Source of the DNA: Nitrosospira sp. Nsp14 | GTDB taxonomy: Bacteria; Pseudomonadota; Gammaproteobacteria; Burkholderiales; Nitrosomonadaceae | Direction: 5' to 3' | NCBI RefSeq assembly: GCF_900113575.1 | Contig: NZ_FOPV01000014.1 | Coordinates: 1-64,000 of the forward strand | Length of the DNA: 64,000 nt | In this document: in pieces, positions 18,817-26,499 of the stretch | How the letters are laid out: each line of letters opens with the position of its first letter | Position numbering within the stretch: the stretch's first letter is position 1 | Notes under the pieces: model-generated | What the model was told of the DNA's origin: nothing | Seen by the model: the letters and a program-made list of their open reading frames with translations, nothing else | Databases searched by the model: none | Program-made: the position numbers and the translations under genes

Positions 18817-19158
18817 TCAATCTGCTTTGACTTCTTCCCAAGTGCCATCGAGCTTGATGTAAAACAGCTTAGGCTCAAACCCAAGTGAACGGGCTGTTTC
18901 TGCAGCCTTGAGCAGATCCTCCTTCTTGGCGCCGGCCCCGCAATCCTCATGCACGGAAAGCACCGCCGTGCTGCTATCATGCAGTTTTTTTGAAAGCCCC
19001 AAGTGTGTTTTAAGCTGGTCGGCATTTGCCGCGCCACCTGCGCACGTCACGCGGTCAAATGATCCTTGAGGAATATTCAGGTGCTCAAGCAAGTTGTCCA
19101 CCGTTTTTTGTATCCGAAAGTCCATACATCCGACAACAGCGTGGCTACAGGTATGCAT
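18817..19158 (-). CDS. Very small beta-carbonic-anhydrase-like protein
   Basis: Predicted zinc protein that would interconvert CO2 and bicarbonate. The 113 residues contain the complete beta-class set: C11-x-D13-x-R15 (CMDFR) and H70-x-x-C73 (HEDCGAG), i.e. all three zinc ligands plus the Asp-Arg dyad. A glycine-rich CAGGAANAD segment at 39-47 occupies the place of the usual RNAG block. Normal beta-carbonic anhydrases have about 170-230 residues, so helices outside the core are missing. GAAAGGAC precedes the ATG. It lies between sbtAB and a SulP permease, which supports a role in inorganic carbon supply. Activity is inferred; a CO2-sensing or other zinc role is possible. Confidence 0.75.
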   Translation of the reverse strand: MHTCSHAVVGCMDFRIQKTVDNLLEHLNIPQGSFDRVTCAGGAANADQLKTHLGLSKKLHDSSTAVLSVHEDCGAGAKKEDLLKAAETARSLGFEPKLFYIKLDGTWEEVKAD

Positions 19159-20063
19159 AAATTTGTCCTTTCTGGGTTATATGTCGTGTAAAGCCAATGT
19201 GATGATTCCATGATGATTGTGCCTCCCGCCGCCCCTACGCGTCAAGTAGAGTTTCAGACCGGCGGCGCCAGTGCGCAACAAGTACGAGTCGCGAATATCG
19301 CGCTTGAGTTGCTGTCACCGGATTATCGTGGTTGAAATGGCGCCGGGCGGGTAGAGACGACGTGGTCGATAAAAGCTTGTATTCGGGATCCACCGGTATT
19401 GCATCTTCAATTCGTGCTTGCCGTACTGTGATTTGGGTAAGAAGGGGCTCGTTTTGTTTCTCCCGTTCTAATCGGATCCCCGTCCGCCGCGGTACGCACC
19501 TCGCACTGCTACCCTTTATCTCCGATCTCCTCAACTCCGACAACAAGCGGTGGTGATGCAGCGGTTACTGCTGCGCCTTGCCTCTTCCATCTAACACAAA
19601 AACTTCACAAACGTCATTGTTATTTGAAAGAGGGTTTTTAAGCTAATCTCGAATAAACCTGCAATGTACAACATTATCCCTTGTATTTACGTGTAAATTA
19701 TTAAAGTGACTCGTGGCAGGATATTTCCGTTACAAAAATGTGTGAAGAACTAATGATTAGACTTCACAATTTCTTCACATTTCCTAAACATCGACTTCAC
19801 ATTCCCAGTGGTATGTTAGCGCCGTCTTTAAAGCTTGAAGAAGTTAGGGATATTTTCGTGTCACAAACCCATGACCAGATGGTGTCCTGAGCTGCGGCTG
19901 GGGTGCTGTCGACGGGGCCGTGGATAAGCTTTTAAAGGGACGTGAAGTGACTCTATATAGCGATTTTTCATCATCCAGCATGAGGAACCACAGCGGGAGT
20001 TCCACATTTTGTGCATGGGGAAAATTTTTTATATCAAATTTTTAACAAGGAAGGACAAGCGAC
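19159..20063. other. 905-bp non-coding region before the SulP gene
   Basis: No supported gene. Frames on both strands around 19235-19556 are open but unlike any family and lack ribosome sites. From about 19600 the sequence is AT-rich and carries five CTTCACA/TGTGAAG boxes. The last 20 bp contain AAGGAAGGA, the ribosome site of the SulP gene. Their number and spacing suggest that most of this stretch is control DNA. Confidence 0.5.
19603..19801. promoter_or_regulatory. Phased CTTCACA/TGTGAAG box array before the SulP gene
   Basis: CTTCACA is found at 19603-19609, 19762-19768, 19773-19779 and 19795-19801, and its complement TGTGAAG at 19741-19747. The last three direct copies are 11 and 22 bp apart, on one face of the helix. 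The 19741 and 19762 copies form an inverted repeat with a 14-bp spacer. Tandem heptamers at 11-bp steps are typical of sites for OmpR/PhoB-type regulators. The half-site spacing does not fit CRP. The regulator is unknown. Confidence 0.6.
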
Positions 20064-21413
20064 ATGAGTTCATTAACTTCAGATAAGCCTATTTCACCCC
20101 CCGATGACCATGCACCGAGCAGTACACCGGAGCCGGTAGTTGCTCCTGGATCGGCGGGTTTTCAAGCCAAATACGTAGCCCGGGACATCCAGGCCGGAAT
20201 TATATGCGGAGCGATGGCGATACCGCTCAGCACAGGTATTGCGATGATGTCGGAATACCCGATCAAGGTGGCGCTGGCCACGGTGGTGTTCGCGTGTTTT
20301 ATCGGGTGGATCAACTCGTTCTTCAAGCCGGGTAACTACATTGGGGTGCCGGGCGTTGCCGCAGGTCTTGCGCCCGCTCTGGCCTTGGGCGTTCAGTCGT
20401 TCGGCGTTGAAAATATGGCGTTCTGTATTTTCCTTACCGCGGCCATACAGGCCGTGGTTTGGAAGTACAACTGGCAACGGTACATAATCCTTGCGGTGCC
20501 GGTATACCTGGTGGAAGGGCTGCTCGCCGGGATAGGGTTGAAAATCGCGCTTAAGTTCGTGACCTTTACTTATGAGCTCCCCGCTGGCGCGGAAGATGCT
20601 GACGCGTTCTGGAACGGCGCCCGGATACAGATAGTCCTTCTATCCTTGGTTGGGTTCGCCGGTTTTGTATATCTGTTCTCCAAGTTCAAGGATACAAAGC
20701 CAGCTGTGCCTTACTTCCTTTTAATAGCGGCAAGCGTAGTAGTTGCTCAGTTCGTGGCGGTTCCCATGCTGCATGTGGATGATGTGGATCTCCAGCTGGC
20801 CCTCCCAATACCCCATGTCGAAAACGCGATGATGTGGGTCTATATGATCGGGTTCTGCTTCATGCTTGCAACGATAGATGTGATTGAACAGGTAATGAGC
20901 AACGCTGCGATCGAAAAAATCGATCCCCTGGGTCGCAAGTGCAATACCAACAATAGCTTGTTCGCTATCTGGATCGCCAATATGGGTTCCAGTTTCTTTG
21001 GCGGCATGACAAACCTCGACGGCTTGGCCAAGAGCACCACCAACAAGCTGGCAGGGGCATATACAAAGTTTTCAAACCTCGTCGTAGGCTCGGTTATTGC
21101 CTTCTTCGTCTTGAATACTCATTACCTCGAGTTTCTGCCGAAGTTTTCGTTGGCGGCTATTATGATTTTCTCCGGCTGGAAGATGATCATGGGATTGTGG
21201 CATGTCGCGCACTACGGCCAATATGCATTGATACTCGCGACCGTTACCGGTTTACTGGTGTTTAAAATAGGTATCTTCGAGGGAATGATCGTTGCTCTCG
21301 CGGTGCATGGCCTCATTAATTACATTGTCTTCAAGCAGGCCGGCAAGATCCCTGGGAAGGTTATTGTCAAAAAGTATTTTGAGAAATTTTCCACGGGTGG
21401 GGGCGCTGATTAA
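20064..21413 (+). CDS. SulP-family anion permease lacking a STAS domain
   Basis: Inner-membrane anion transporter, here probably for bicarbonate. The 449-residue protein starts with a proline-rich cytosolic tail (1-38), then ARDIQAGIICGAMAIPLSTGIAM, the SulP transmembrane-1 region, and about 12-14 hydrophobic segments. The conserved block NMGSSFFGGMTNLDGLAKST with the following NKLAGAYTKFSNL marks the family. It ends at the membrane domain, without the STAS domain found in BicA and most SulP proteins, and is about 100 residues shorter. A UspA gene follows. Substrate is inferred from the sbtAB and carbonic-anhydrase-like neighbours; sulfate or another anion cannot be excluded. Confidence 0.8.
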   Translation: MSSLTSDKPISPPDDHAPSSTPEPVVAPGSAGFQAKYVARDIQAGIICGAMAIPLSTGIAMMSEYPIKVALATVVFACFIGWINSFFKPGNYIGVPGVAAGLAPALALGVQSFGVENMAFCIFLTAAIQAVVWKYNWQRYIILAVPVYLVEGLLAGIGLKIALKFVTFTYELPAGAEDADAFWNGARIQIVLLSLVGFAGFVYLFSKFKDTKPAVPYFLLIAASVVVAQFVAVPMLHVDDVDLQLALPIPHVENAMMWVYMIGFCFMLATIDVIEQVMSNAAIEKIDPLGRKCNTNNSLFAIWIANMGSSFFGGMTNLDGLAKSTTNKLAGAYTKFSNLVVGSVIAFFVLNTHYLEFLPKFSLAAIMIFSGWKMIMGLWHVAHYGQYALILATVTGLLVFKIGIFEGMIVALAVHGLINYIVFKQAGKIPGKVIVKKYFEKFSTGGGAD

Positions 21414-21435
21414 AGTTTGGCGATAGACTCAAACC

Positions 21436-21468
21436 GGCGGGCGCCTTTACGCGCGCCCGCCATTTTTC
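21436..21468 (+). terminator. Intrinsic terminator after the SulP gene
   Basis: A 9-bp perfect stem, GGCGGGCGC (21436-21444) and GCGCCCGCC (21453-21461), is followed by ATTTTTC. It lies 23 bp after the SulP stop and 33 bp before the UspA start, so the two genes are probably transcribed separately or with partial read-through. Confidence 0.85.
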
Positions 21469-21500
21469 ATTGAATCACCACTCTAATACGGGAGTTCGCA

Positions 21501-21923
21501 ATGTATAAGAAGGTCATGGCGGCTATCGCCGACGATGAGATTTCCTGGAATGCTCTGCAAGAAGCTATCCATATCGCCAGCGCAGATGGGGCCAAACTTT
21601 GCATCGTCCATGCGGTGGCAACAGCTAACGACGACGAGGAAAACCGCCGCAACAGGCAAGCCGGAACGGATTTGCTGGAGCGGGCCGGGGCCAGGGCTGC
21701 CGGAAAACTGGACGTCGAAAGCCGGTTGCTGGAAGCGGAGGGGGAATATGGTCTAAAGGGTATTTCAGAAGCAATCGCGCATGCTGCGGAAGAGTGGGGC
21801 GCTGACTTGCTGGTTGTTGGAACTAAAGGTCGCCGAGGCCTGGAGCGTTTGGTGATCGGATCTGTGGCCGAGCAGCTCGTCAGTACCGTAGCCGCCTCGG
21901 TTTTGCTTTCGCGTTTACGCTGA
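21501..21923 (+). CDS. Universal stress protein, UspA family
   Basis: Small cytosolic nucleotide-binding protein of the Usp fold. The 140-residue protein begins YKKVMAAIADDEISWNALQEAI and ends with the ATP-binding pattern VVGTKGRRGLERLVIGSVAEQL (G-2x-G-9x-G-S type), followed by ASVLLSRL. Such proteins often sit beside or within SulP and other transporter genes and may regulate them. Here it follows the SulP gene, separated by a terminator. Role is inferred only. Confidence 0.9.
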   Translation: MYKKVMAAIADDEISWNALQEAIHIASADGAKLCIVHAVATANDDEENRRNRQAGTDLLERAGARAAGKLDVESRLLEAEGEYGLKGISEAIAHAAEEWGADLLVVGTKGRRGLERLVIGSVAEQLVSTVAASVLLSRLR

Positions 21924-21959
21924 CCTAACCGTTTAGTCGCAAAAATTTTTTGCCCCAAA

Positions 21960-22040
21960 TGTGAAGAATATGTGTACAAAGCATGAAAAACTTGTGAAAT
22001 TGTGAAAAATGTGTATAATCTATGTTAAGGAATTGTGAAG
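21960..22040 (+). promoter_or_regulatory. Promoter with phased TGTGAA boxes before the two-helix protein
   Basis: TGTGAAG (21960), TGTGAAA (21993), TGTGAAA (22001) and TGTGAAG (22034) are arranged as two pairs, each exactly 33 bp apart. A good sigma70 promoter is embedded: TTGTGA at 21992-21997, a 16-bp spacer and TATAAT at 22014-22019. Boxes cover the -35 and also lie just past the predicted start near 22026. The same motif precedes the SulP gene. Control by a common regulator is inferred. Confidence 0.6.
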
Positions 22041-22047
22041 TACCTCT

Positions 22048-22074
22048 CACCCTACTCACAGGGTGGTTTTTTTT
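22048..22074 (+). terminator. Intrinsic terminator, possibly an attenuator
   Basis: CACCCT (22048-22053) and AGGGTG (22060-22065) form a 6-bp stem with a 6-base loop, followed by G and eight T residues. It lies downstream of the TATAAT promoter at 22014 and 24 bp before the next gene's start. It could end the UspA transcript, or act as an attenuator in the leader of the following gene. Confidence 0.75.
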
Positions 22075-22097
22075 AAACGAACGTTTGGAGATCTACC

Positions 22098-22310
22098 GTG
22101 AAAACTATTTTCGCATTGGTCTTGCCGCTTAGTCTCGCTTTACTCTGGGCTGTGCCCATTTTTACGTCGGGCGAATTCAGTCTAGGTTGGGGTTGGTTCG
22201 TTGTCGATTTCCTGGTCGTCGCGGCAACATACCTTATGCTTGCTTACCCTGGCTTGTTTAAAGCAATAGCTCGTCGGCACAAATCCTTTTCTAGCCGCGC
22301 TTTGGCGTAA
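22098..22310 (+). CDS. Small two-helix inner-membrane protein
   Basis: A 70-residue protein with two hydrophobic helices (about 3-22 and 31-52) joined by a short loop with GEFSLGWGW, and a basic C-terminal tail (FKAIARRHKSFSSRALA) that should face the cytosol. It starts at GTG with TTTGGAG upstream. I do not recognise the family. It lies behind a promoter loaded with the TGTGAA boxes seen at the SulP gene, so a link to that transporter is possible. A terminator closes the gene. Confidence 0.75.
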   Translation: MKTIFALVLPLSLALLWAVPIFTSGEFSLGWGWFVVDFLVVAATYLMLAYPGLFKAIARRHKSFSSRALA

Positions 22311-22318
22311 TAGAGATT

Positions 22319-22352
22319 CGGGCGGAACGAATGATTCTGCTCCGCCCGTTTT
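22319..22352 (+). terminator. Intrinsic terminator after the two-helix protein gene
   Basis: An 8-bp perfect stem, CGGGCGGA and TCCGCCCG, with a 14-base loop is followed by TTTTC. It begins 9 bp after the stop codon. Confidence 0.85.
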
Positions 22353-22453
22353 CGAATTAGCTTGAATTGGTTTTTTGTGGTGTTAAGTAGCTCCCGAATA
22401 AAGAGTTTTGTTCAGGGTTCTCCGCTGTTCTGTTCGTGTATTGTGAAATCCAA

Positions 22454-22879
22454 ATGAGAAATATCGTCATTCAAGTACTTCTGTCTATTAGCGTGCTACT
22501 TGCCAGTTCTTCTGTTTTTGCGCAGCAAGGGACCAGCAAGGCGCCGCGAGACGCAGATATCTCCTGCATTCAAAACATAATCGACGAACGCGACACGTCG
22601 CTGGCGAATATGACCACTGGCTGGTCGTCGTCCGTTAAAGGAGCACTTGAAGCACGGCGGGACGCGGAAAAGGCCAGTTGGAATATTTCTGACTACAAGG
22701 AACGGCGTGTCGCGCAAAGAAAGGCATGGAGCGACTATGACAAGATTCTTCGCACTGCGAACAAGGCAAAAACCAAAGAACGCGTTCAGGCATGGAAAAA
22801 GTTTGATAACGACCGGCAACAATGTGAGGTTTATTCCCCTGAGATGGTCGCAGGTAGCACACACGATAAAAATCTCTAA
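22454..22879 (+). CDS. Secreted hypothetical protein
   Basis: A 141-residue protein with a clear signal peptide: MRNIVIQVLL, a hydrophobic core and SSVFAQQ, with likely cleavage after VFA. The mature part is charged and helical (EARRDAEKASW, ERRVAQRKAW, RVQAWKKFDND) with two cysteines that could form one disulfide. An in-frame GTG at 22436 would spoil the signal peptide, so the ATG is preferred. A single TGTGAAA box lies 6 bp upstream of the ATG. I do not recognise a family; a periplasmic location is inferred. Confidence 0.75.
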   Translation: MRNIVIQVLLSISVLLASSSVFAQQGTSKAPRDADISCIQNIIDERDTSLANMTTGWSSSVKGALEARRDAEKASWNISDYKERRVAQRKAWSDYDKILRTANKAKTKERVQAWKKFDNDRQQCEVYSPEMVAGSTHDKNL

Positions 22880-23144
22880 ATAGGGAATGATTTTTCAACA
22901 ATCGGTCGGGTATGGGGCAAGAGTAACTGCCCAAGCTTCACGGTTTAACTGAACCAAATAATTAAAAGTAGGGAAGAAATGTTAGGAAAGGTTACCTGAA
23001 CGACGTTTCAGCGGATTGTGCGTTGAGTGGTTGATCGGGGCCAGGGGTGAAGGCGTAACCTTATTCTAATTTGGAAGCTGACTTAACTTACGTCCGGGCG
23101 TTACCAACATATATTTATCAACCTCTTTCTACCACTTACCTATC

Positions 23145-23735
23145 ATGCTAAAAACATCTAATTCATCCAGCACCTTCCTGTATTTCGCGTACGGGGCAAA
23201 TATGTTATCCAGGAGACTTACCGCTCCGAACAGAGCTCCCTCCGCTGTTGCCATAGACATTGGCTTCGTCGAGGGTCGGCGGTTTTCATTTGGCAAAGTG
23301 AGCCGCGATAAATCTGGCAAGTCCCATCTTGAAGCGACGGGCAATCCGTTGGATCGCGCTTATGGTGTTCTCTTTAAAGTAAATGTAAAAGATAAGCCAA
23401 CTCTCGATATTGCCGAAGGACTCGGTATCGGGTATAGCGAGACGAATATCCAAGTTGTAACTGCAACTGGTGTCTACACGGCGCAAACCTATGTTGCCAG
23501 CTTTAGGGAAGATCCGCTTTTGCCGTATCAATGGTATAAAGCATCCGTCGTAGCAGGCGCCGTTGAGCATGATCTACCCTTTGAGTATATCGAATGGCTA
23601 CGCACCTTCGAGTCTCAACCCGACGCGAATGCGAGGCGCGGCACCGAAAGGGAAGCGTTGATCTTCGGTGATCTGCCATTGCATCGGTTCGAGTTCGAAA
23701 GGGGCAGGCGCCCGGCGGCAGTTAACGAGGCCTAG
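23145..23735 (+). CDS. Gamma-glutamylcyclotransferase-like protein
   Basis: A GGCT-fold protein (AIG2/ChaC-type superfamily) of 196 residues. The N-terminal substrate loop FAYGANM is at residues 14-20 and the expected catalytic glutamate is E90 in DIAEGLGIGY. The middle (DRAYGVLFKV) follows family pattern. Bacterial members act on gamma-glutamyl amines or peptides, but the substrate here cannot be told. No ribosome site stands out. The gene stands alone and converges with rsgA across a shared hairpin. Confidence 0.85.
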   Translation: MLKTSNSSSTFLYFAYGANMLSRRLTAPNRAPSAVAIDIGFVEGRRFSFGKVSRDKSGKSHLEATGNPLDRAYGVLFKVNVKDKPTLDIAEGLGIGYSETNIQVVTATGVYTAQTYVASFREDPLLPYQWYKASVVAGAVEHDLPFEYIEWLRTFESQPDANARRGTEREALIFGDLPLHRFEFERGRRPAAVNEA

Positions 23736-23764
23736 GAAAAAAGTCAGGCTTTCCAGACTTAAAT

Positions 23765-23802
23765 AACAGCGGGTGGAAATGAGGCAAATTCCGCCCGCTG
23801 TT
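23765..23802. terminator. Shared hairpin between convergent genes
   Basis: A 14-bp stem with one G-U pair, AACAGCGGGTGGAA and TTCCGCCCGCTGTT, lies between the GGCT-like gene and the end of rsgA. The T-run is poor on both sides, but the position is that of a bidirectional terminator. Confidence 0.7.
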
Positions 23803-23847
23803 ATTCATCTCAATTAAGATCCAGGCCTATTAGAGCCTGCGACGGGC

Positions 23848-24759
23848 TCACGGAAGCCAGGACTGGCTACTGGGAACCGCCAATTTCTGATAAAAAGCAA
23901 AGCGGCGCGCATTAATCTTACCTTCTCGCATTGCCTGCGAGAGAGCGCAGCCAGGTTCGCACCCGTGGCGGCAATTGTTAAATTTGCATAGCCCAAGGTA
24001 AGGGCGAAACTCAATAAATCCCCACGCCAGTTCCTCGCAATTCAAGTGATGTAGACCAAACGCTTGCACGCCAGGGGAATCAATTAGCCCAGTATCCTCC
24101 TCGAGATAATAGAGCCGCGCATGAGTCGTGGTATGCCGTCCGGAGTCCAGCGCGAGGGAAATATCGGCCGTAGCACGCTCTGCAGCGGGAACGAGCGCAT
24201 TAAGCAGAGTAGACTTACCCATGCCCGATTGACCAATGAGAATACTGAGATGGCCGTGCAGGTACGATAACAGCGGCGAGCTGTCGGTTTTTGCGCTGAG
24301 CTGCAATACGTTATAGCCTAGCTCCCGGTAAAGAGCCAGGGTGGCTAACGCCAGACGGGACGGCACCACCAAGTCGGACTTATTGCACACGAGCAGCACC
24401 TTGAGCTGCTGTTGTTCAGCCGCAGCAATGCAGCGATTAATCAATTCTTCGCTGAAAGTCGGTATCGCCGCGATGACGATAACCAGCTGGCTGACGTTGG
24501 CGGCGATGAGTTTTTGTCGAGCCGCGTCGCTGCGATACAGCAGCGAGGTGCGAGGCAGGATATCCTCGATTACCCCTTGGCCGTCCCCAGCCACGCTGAT
24601 GTTTACCCTGTCACCGCATGCTGCCCCGCCTTTTTTGCCACGCATGACGCAAGATAAGTCGGTTCCATTAACCGTTTTAACGAGAAAATTTCTTCCAAAC
24701 GCGGCAATTATCTGCCCCGAAATAAGCGGTACGGAGGAGGTAGGATGAAACCGGCTCAA
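23848..24759 (-). CDS. rsgA: Ribosome small-subunit GTPase RsgA
   Basis: Circularly permuted GTPase that checks late 30S ribosome assembly. The order of motifs shows the permutation: OB-fold first (1-70), then G4 NKSD (126-129), G1 GQSGMGKST (176-184), switch RHTTTH (208-213) and G3 DSPG (227-230). The C-terminal zinc site is C258, C263, H265 and C271. Length 303 is normal. The gene overlaps the upstream pterin dehydratase gene by 4 bp, and both are read from the minus strand. Confidence 0.96.
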   Translation of the reverse strand: MSRFHPTSSVPLISGQIIAAFGRNFLVKTVNGTDLSCVMRGKKGGAACGDRVNISVAGDGQGVIEDILPRTSLLYRSDAARQKLIAANVSQLVIVIAAIPTFSEELINRCIAAAEQQQLKVLLVCNKSDLVVPSRLALATLALYRELGYNVLQLSAKTDSSPLLSYLHGHLSILIGQSGMGKSTLLNALVPAAERATADISLALDSGRHTTTHARLYYLEEDTGLIDSPGVQAFGLHHLNCEELAWGFIEFRPYLGLCKFNNCRHGCEPGCALSQAMREGKINARRFAFYQKLAVPSSQSWLP

Positions 24760-25100
24760 ATCTTAAATAGCGTATCTACTTTAGCGGCGCAGATAAAATC
24801 ATTCTCCGATAACCCGCCGATCGCGTGCGTGGTGTACTCCACGGTGCAATGATTGTAGCCCACGGTCAAATCGGGATGATGATCTTCTCGATGCGAGATC
24901 CAGGCGACCGCATTGACAAAGGCGGTAGTCTGATAATAATTCTTGAATTGAAAGTCTTTCCGGATCATTTTCTCCAGGAACTCCCATCCTTCGAGCTGTT
25001 CCATCAGTATGGCCACTTCACTGGATGAGAGTGGTGGCATGACACCCTCGCAGGGTCTGCATTTCTTATGGGCAAGCTCACCGATATCGCTCATTTTCAT
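24756..25100 (-). CDS. phhB: 4a-hydroxytetrahydrobiopterin dehydratase
   Basis: Pterin-4a-carbinolamine dehydratase family enzyme. The 114-residue protein has the family core HREDHHPDLTVGYNHCTVEYTTHAIGGLSENDF, with the three-histidine active-site pattern. An N-terminal CRPCEG segment precedes it, as in many bacterial members. No phenylalanine hydroxylase lies nearby, so the physiological pterin substrate is uncertain; a moonlighting or molybdopterin-related role is also known for the family. Coupled to rsgA by ATGA overlap. Confidence 0.92.
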   Translation of the reverse strand: MKMSDIGELAHKKCRPCEGVMPPLSSSEVAILMEQLEGWEFLEKMIRKDFQFKNYYQTTAFVNAVAWISHREDHHPDLTVGYNHCTVEYTTHAIGGLSENDFICAAKVDTLFKI

Positions 25101-25137
25101 TCCTCATGGTTATTAGAATAAGGTTCTGGGCGCGTAT

Positions 25138-26400
25138 TCAAGCGTTATTTCGCGCAAGGCTCTGAAGGCGCGCTACTCTCTGCGCTGCTGGCGGATGTGA
25201 GTCGTAAAATGCCGAATGTAACGGATCTGGGGTAAGTGTCGATGCATTGTCCTGGTAGAGCTTTACCAGCGCCCGAGTGAGATCAGTAGCGGAAGCATTG
25301 CGCGCGGCGTACTCATCGGCTTCGAATTCATGTTTGCGGGAATATAGGCTCGACACCGGCTGGAACAGGAACGTGAACGCGGGCATGACGATAAAAAACA
25401 ATAACAGGGCGATTGCCGGCGACGGGACCGATGAGACGGAAACCCCCAGGCCTTCGTAAAACCAGTTTTTCTGCATCAGGTAGCCGAGTCCCCATAAAAA
25501 TAACAGGCTCATGGAAAAACTCAACGCGATGCGCTTGATAACGTGGTGGCGCTTGAAGTGCCCCAGCTCATGCGCAAGCACTGCTTCGATTTCCGAAATG
25601 TCCAGACGCGAAAGCAGCGTATCAAAAAAAACGATCCGTTTGGTTTTGCCGAAACCGGTGAAATAAGCGTTCCCGTGGTTGCTACGGCGCGAGCCATCCA
25701 TCACAAAAAGACCACTGGATTTGAAACCACATTTTCGCATCAGCTGTTCAATGCGCGTTTTGAGCGACGGGTCAGCAAGGGGCGTAAATTTGTTGAAAAT
25801 CGGCGCGATCCAGGTCGGGAATATTGCAAGTAATATGATATTGAACGCCATCCATGCAAGCCACGCATAAAACCACCAGTTCGCCCCCATTCCCTCCATC
25901 AGCCACAGCATGCCCAGGAGCAGCGGCATGCCAAGCAGGACCGCCAATATGCCCTGTTTAGCCAAGTCAAGAAAAAACATTTGGGGAGTCATTTTGTTGA
26001 ACCCGAACTGCTCTTCAATAACGAATGTCCGGTAGTAACTTACAGGAATTCCAACAGCACTCATCAGCAAAACCGTACTGATAATGAGGGCCGCACCATG
26101 GGTGATAGGATCGCTAAACCAACTCGACCACAAACCGGCCAGCAAATTTAATCCCCCCCCTAAAGTAAGTATCATCAAAACGATGACTTCCAGGAACATA
26201 CTGACATACCCCAGTCGCGTCCTGGCGCATGTGTAATCAGCGGCCTTCTGGTGGGCTTCCAGCGTAATCTGGGAAGAAAACTCCGTCGGCACGCGATCCC
26301 GATGGGCCTGAATATGGCGGATATGGCGCGTTGCCAGCCATATTCGGGTACCCAGGGTAAGGATCAGGGCGGCAAGAAAGATAGCGGTAAAAGGTTGCAT
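25138..26400 (-). CDS. M48 CAAX-prenyl-protease-like membrane metallopeptidase
   Basis: Ste24-like zinc protease in the inner membrane. With the ATG at 26400 it has 420 residues; a longer frame reaching 26508 would run into the divergent orn gene and is rejected. HELGH at 277-281 holds the zinc histidines and catalytic glutamate, and EFEADEYAA near residue 357 supplies the third ligand. Six or so hydrophobic segments flank the site. The natural substrate in bacteria is unknown; membrane-protein quality control is plausible. Confidence 0.92.
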   Translation of the reverse strand: MQPFTAIFLAALILTLGTRIWLATRHIRHIQAHRDRVPTEFSSQITLEAHQKAADYTCARTRLGYVSMFLEVIVLMILTLGGGLNLLAGLWSSWFSDPITHGAALIISTVLLMSAVGIPVSYYRTFVIEEQFGFNKMTPQMFFLDLAKQGILAVLLGMPLLLGMLWLMEGMGANWWFYAWLAWMAFNIILLAIFPTWIAPIFNKFTPLADPSLKTRIEQLMRKCGFKSSGLFVMDGSRRSNHGNAYFTGFGKTKRIVFFDTLLSRLDISEIEAVLAHELGHFKRHHVIKRIALSFSMSLLFLWGLGYLMQKNWFYEGLGVSVSSVPSPAIALLLFFIVMPAFTFLFQPVSSLYSRKHEFEADEYAARNASATDLTRALVKLYQDNASTLTPDPLHSAFYDSHPPAAQRVARLQSLARNNA

Positions 26401-26499
26401 GGTCAAAATGTGGGTTCGACGCTTTCTAGTCAAAAAGTGACGGCTCAGTAGCGTTATGACACAATTACATATTGAAAATTCCGCAAGGGATGGCCCATT

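Noticed and set aside
19235-19556. Overlapping open frames of 103 and 74 codons on both strands before the SulP gene
   Set aside because: Neither has a ribosome site or a recognisable motif; codon use looks non-coding.
19741-19768. TGTGAAG-14-CTTCACA read as a CRP/FNR site
   Set aside because: CRP needs TGTGA-6-TCACA and FNR needs TTGAT-4-ATCAA. The spacing here is 18 bp between TGTGA and TCACA, and the other copies are direct repeats.
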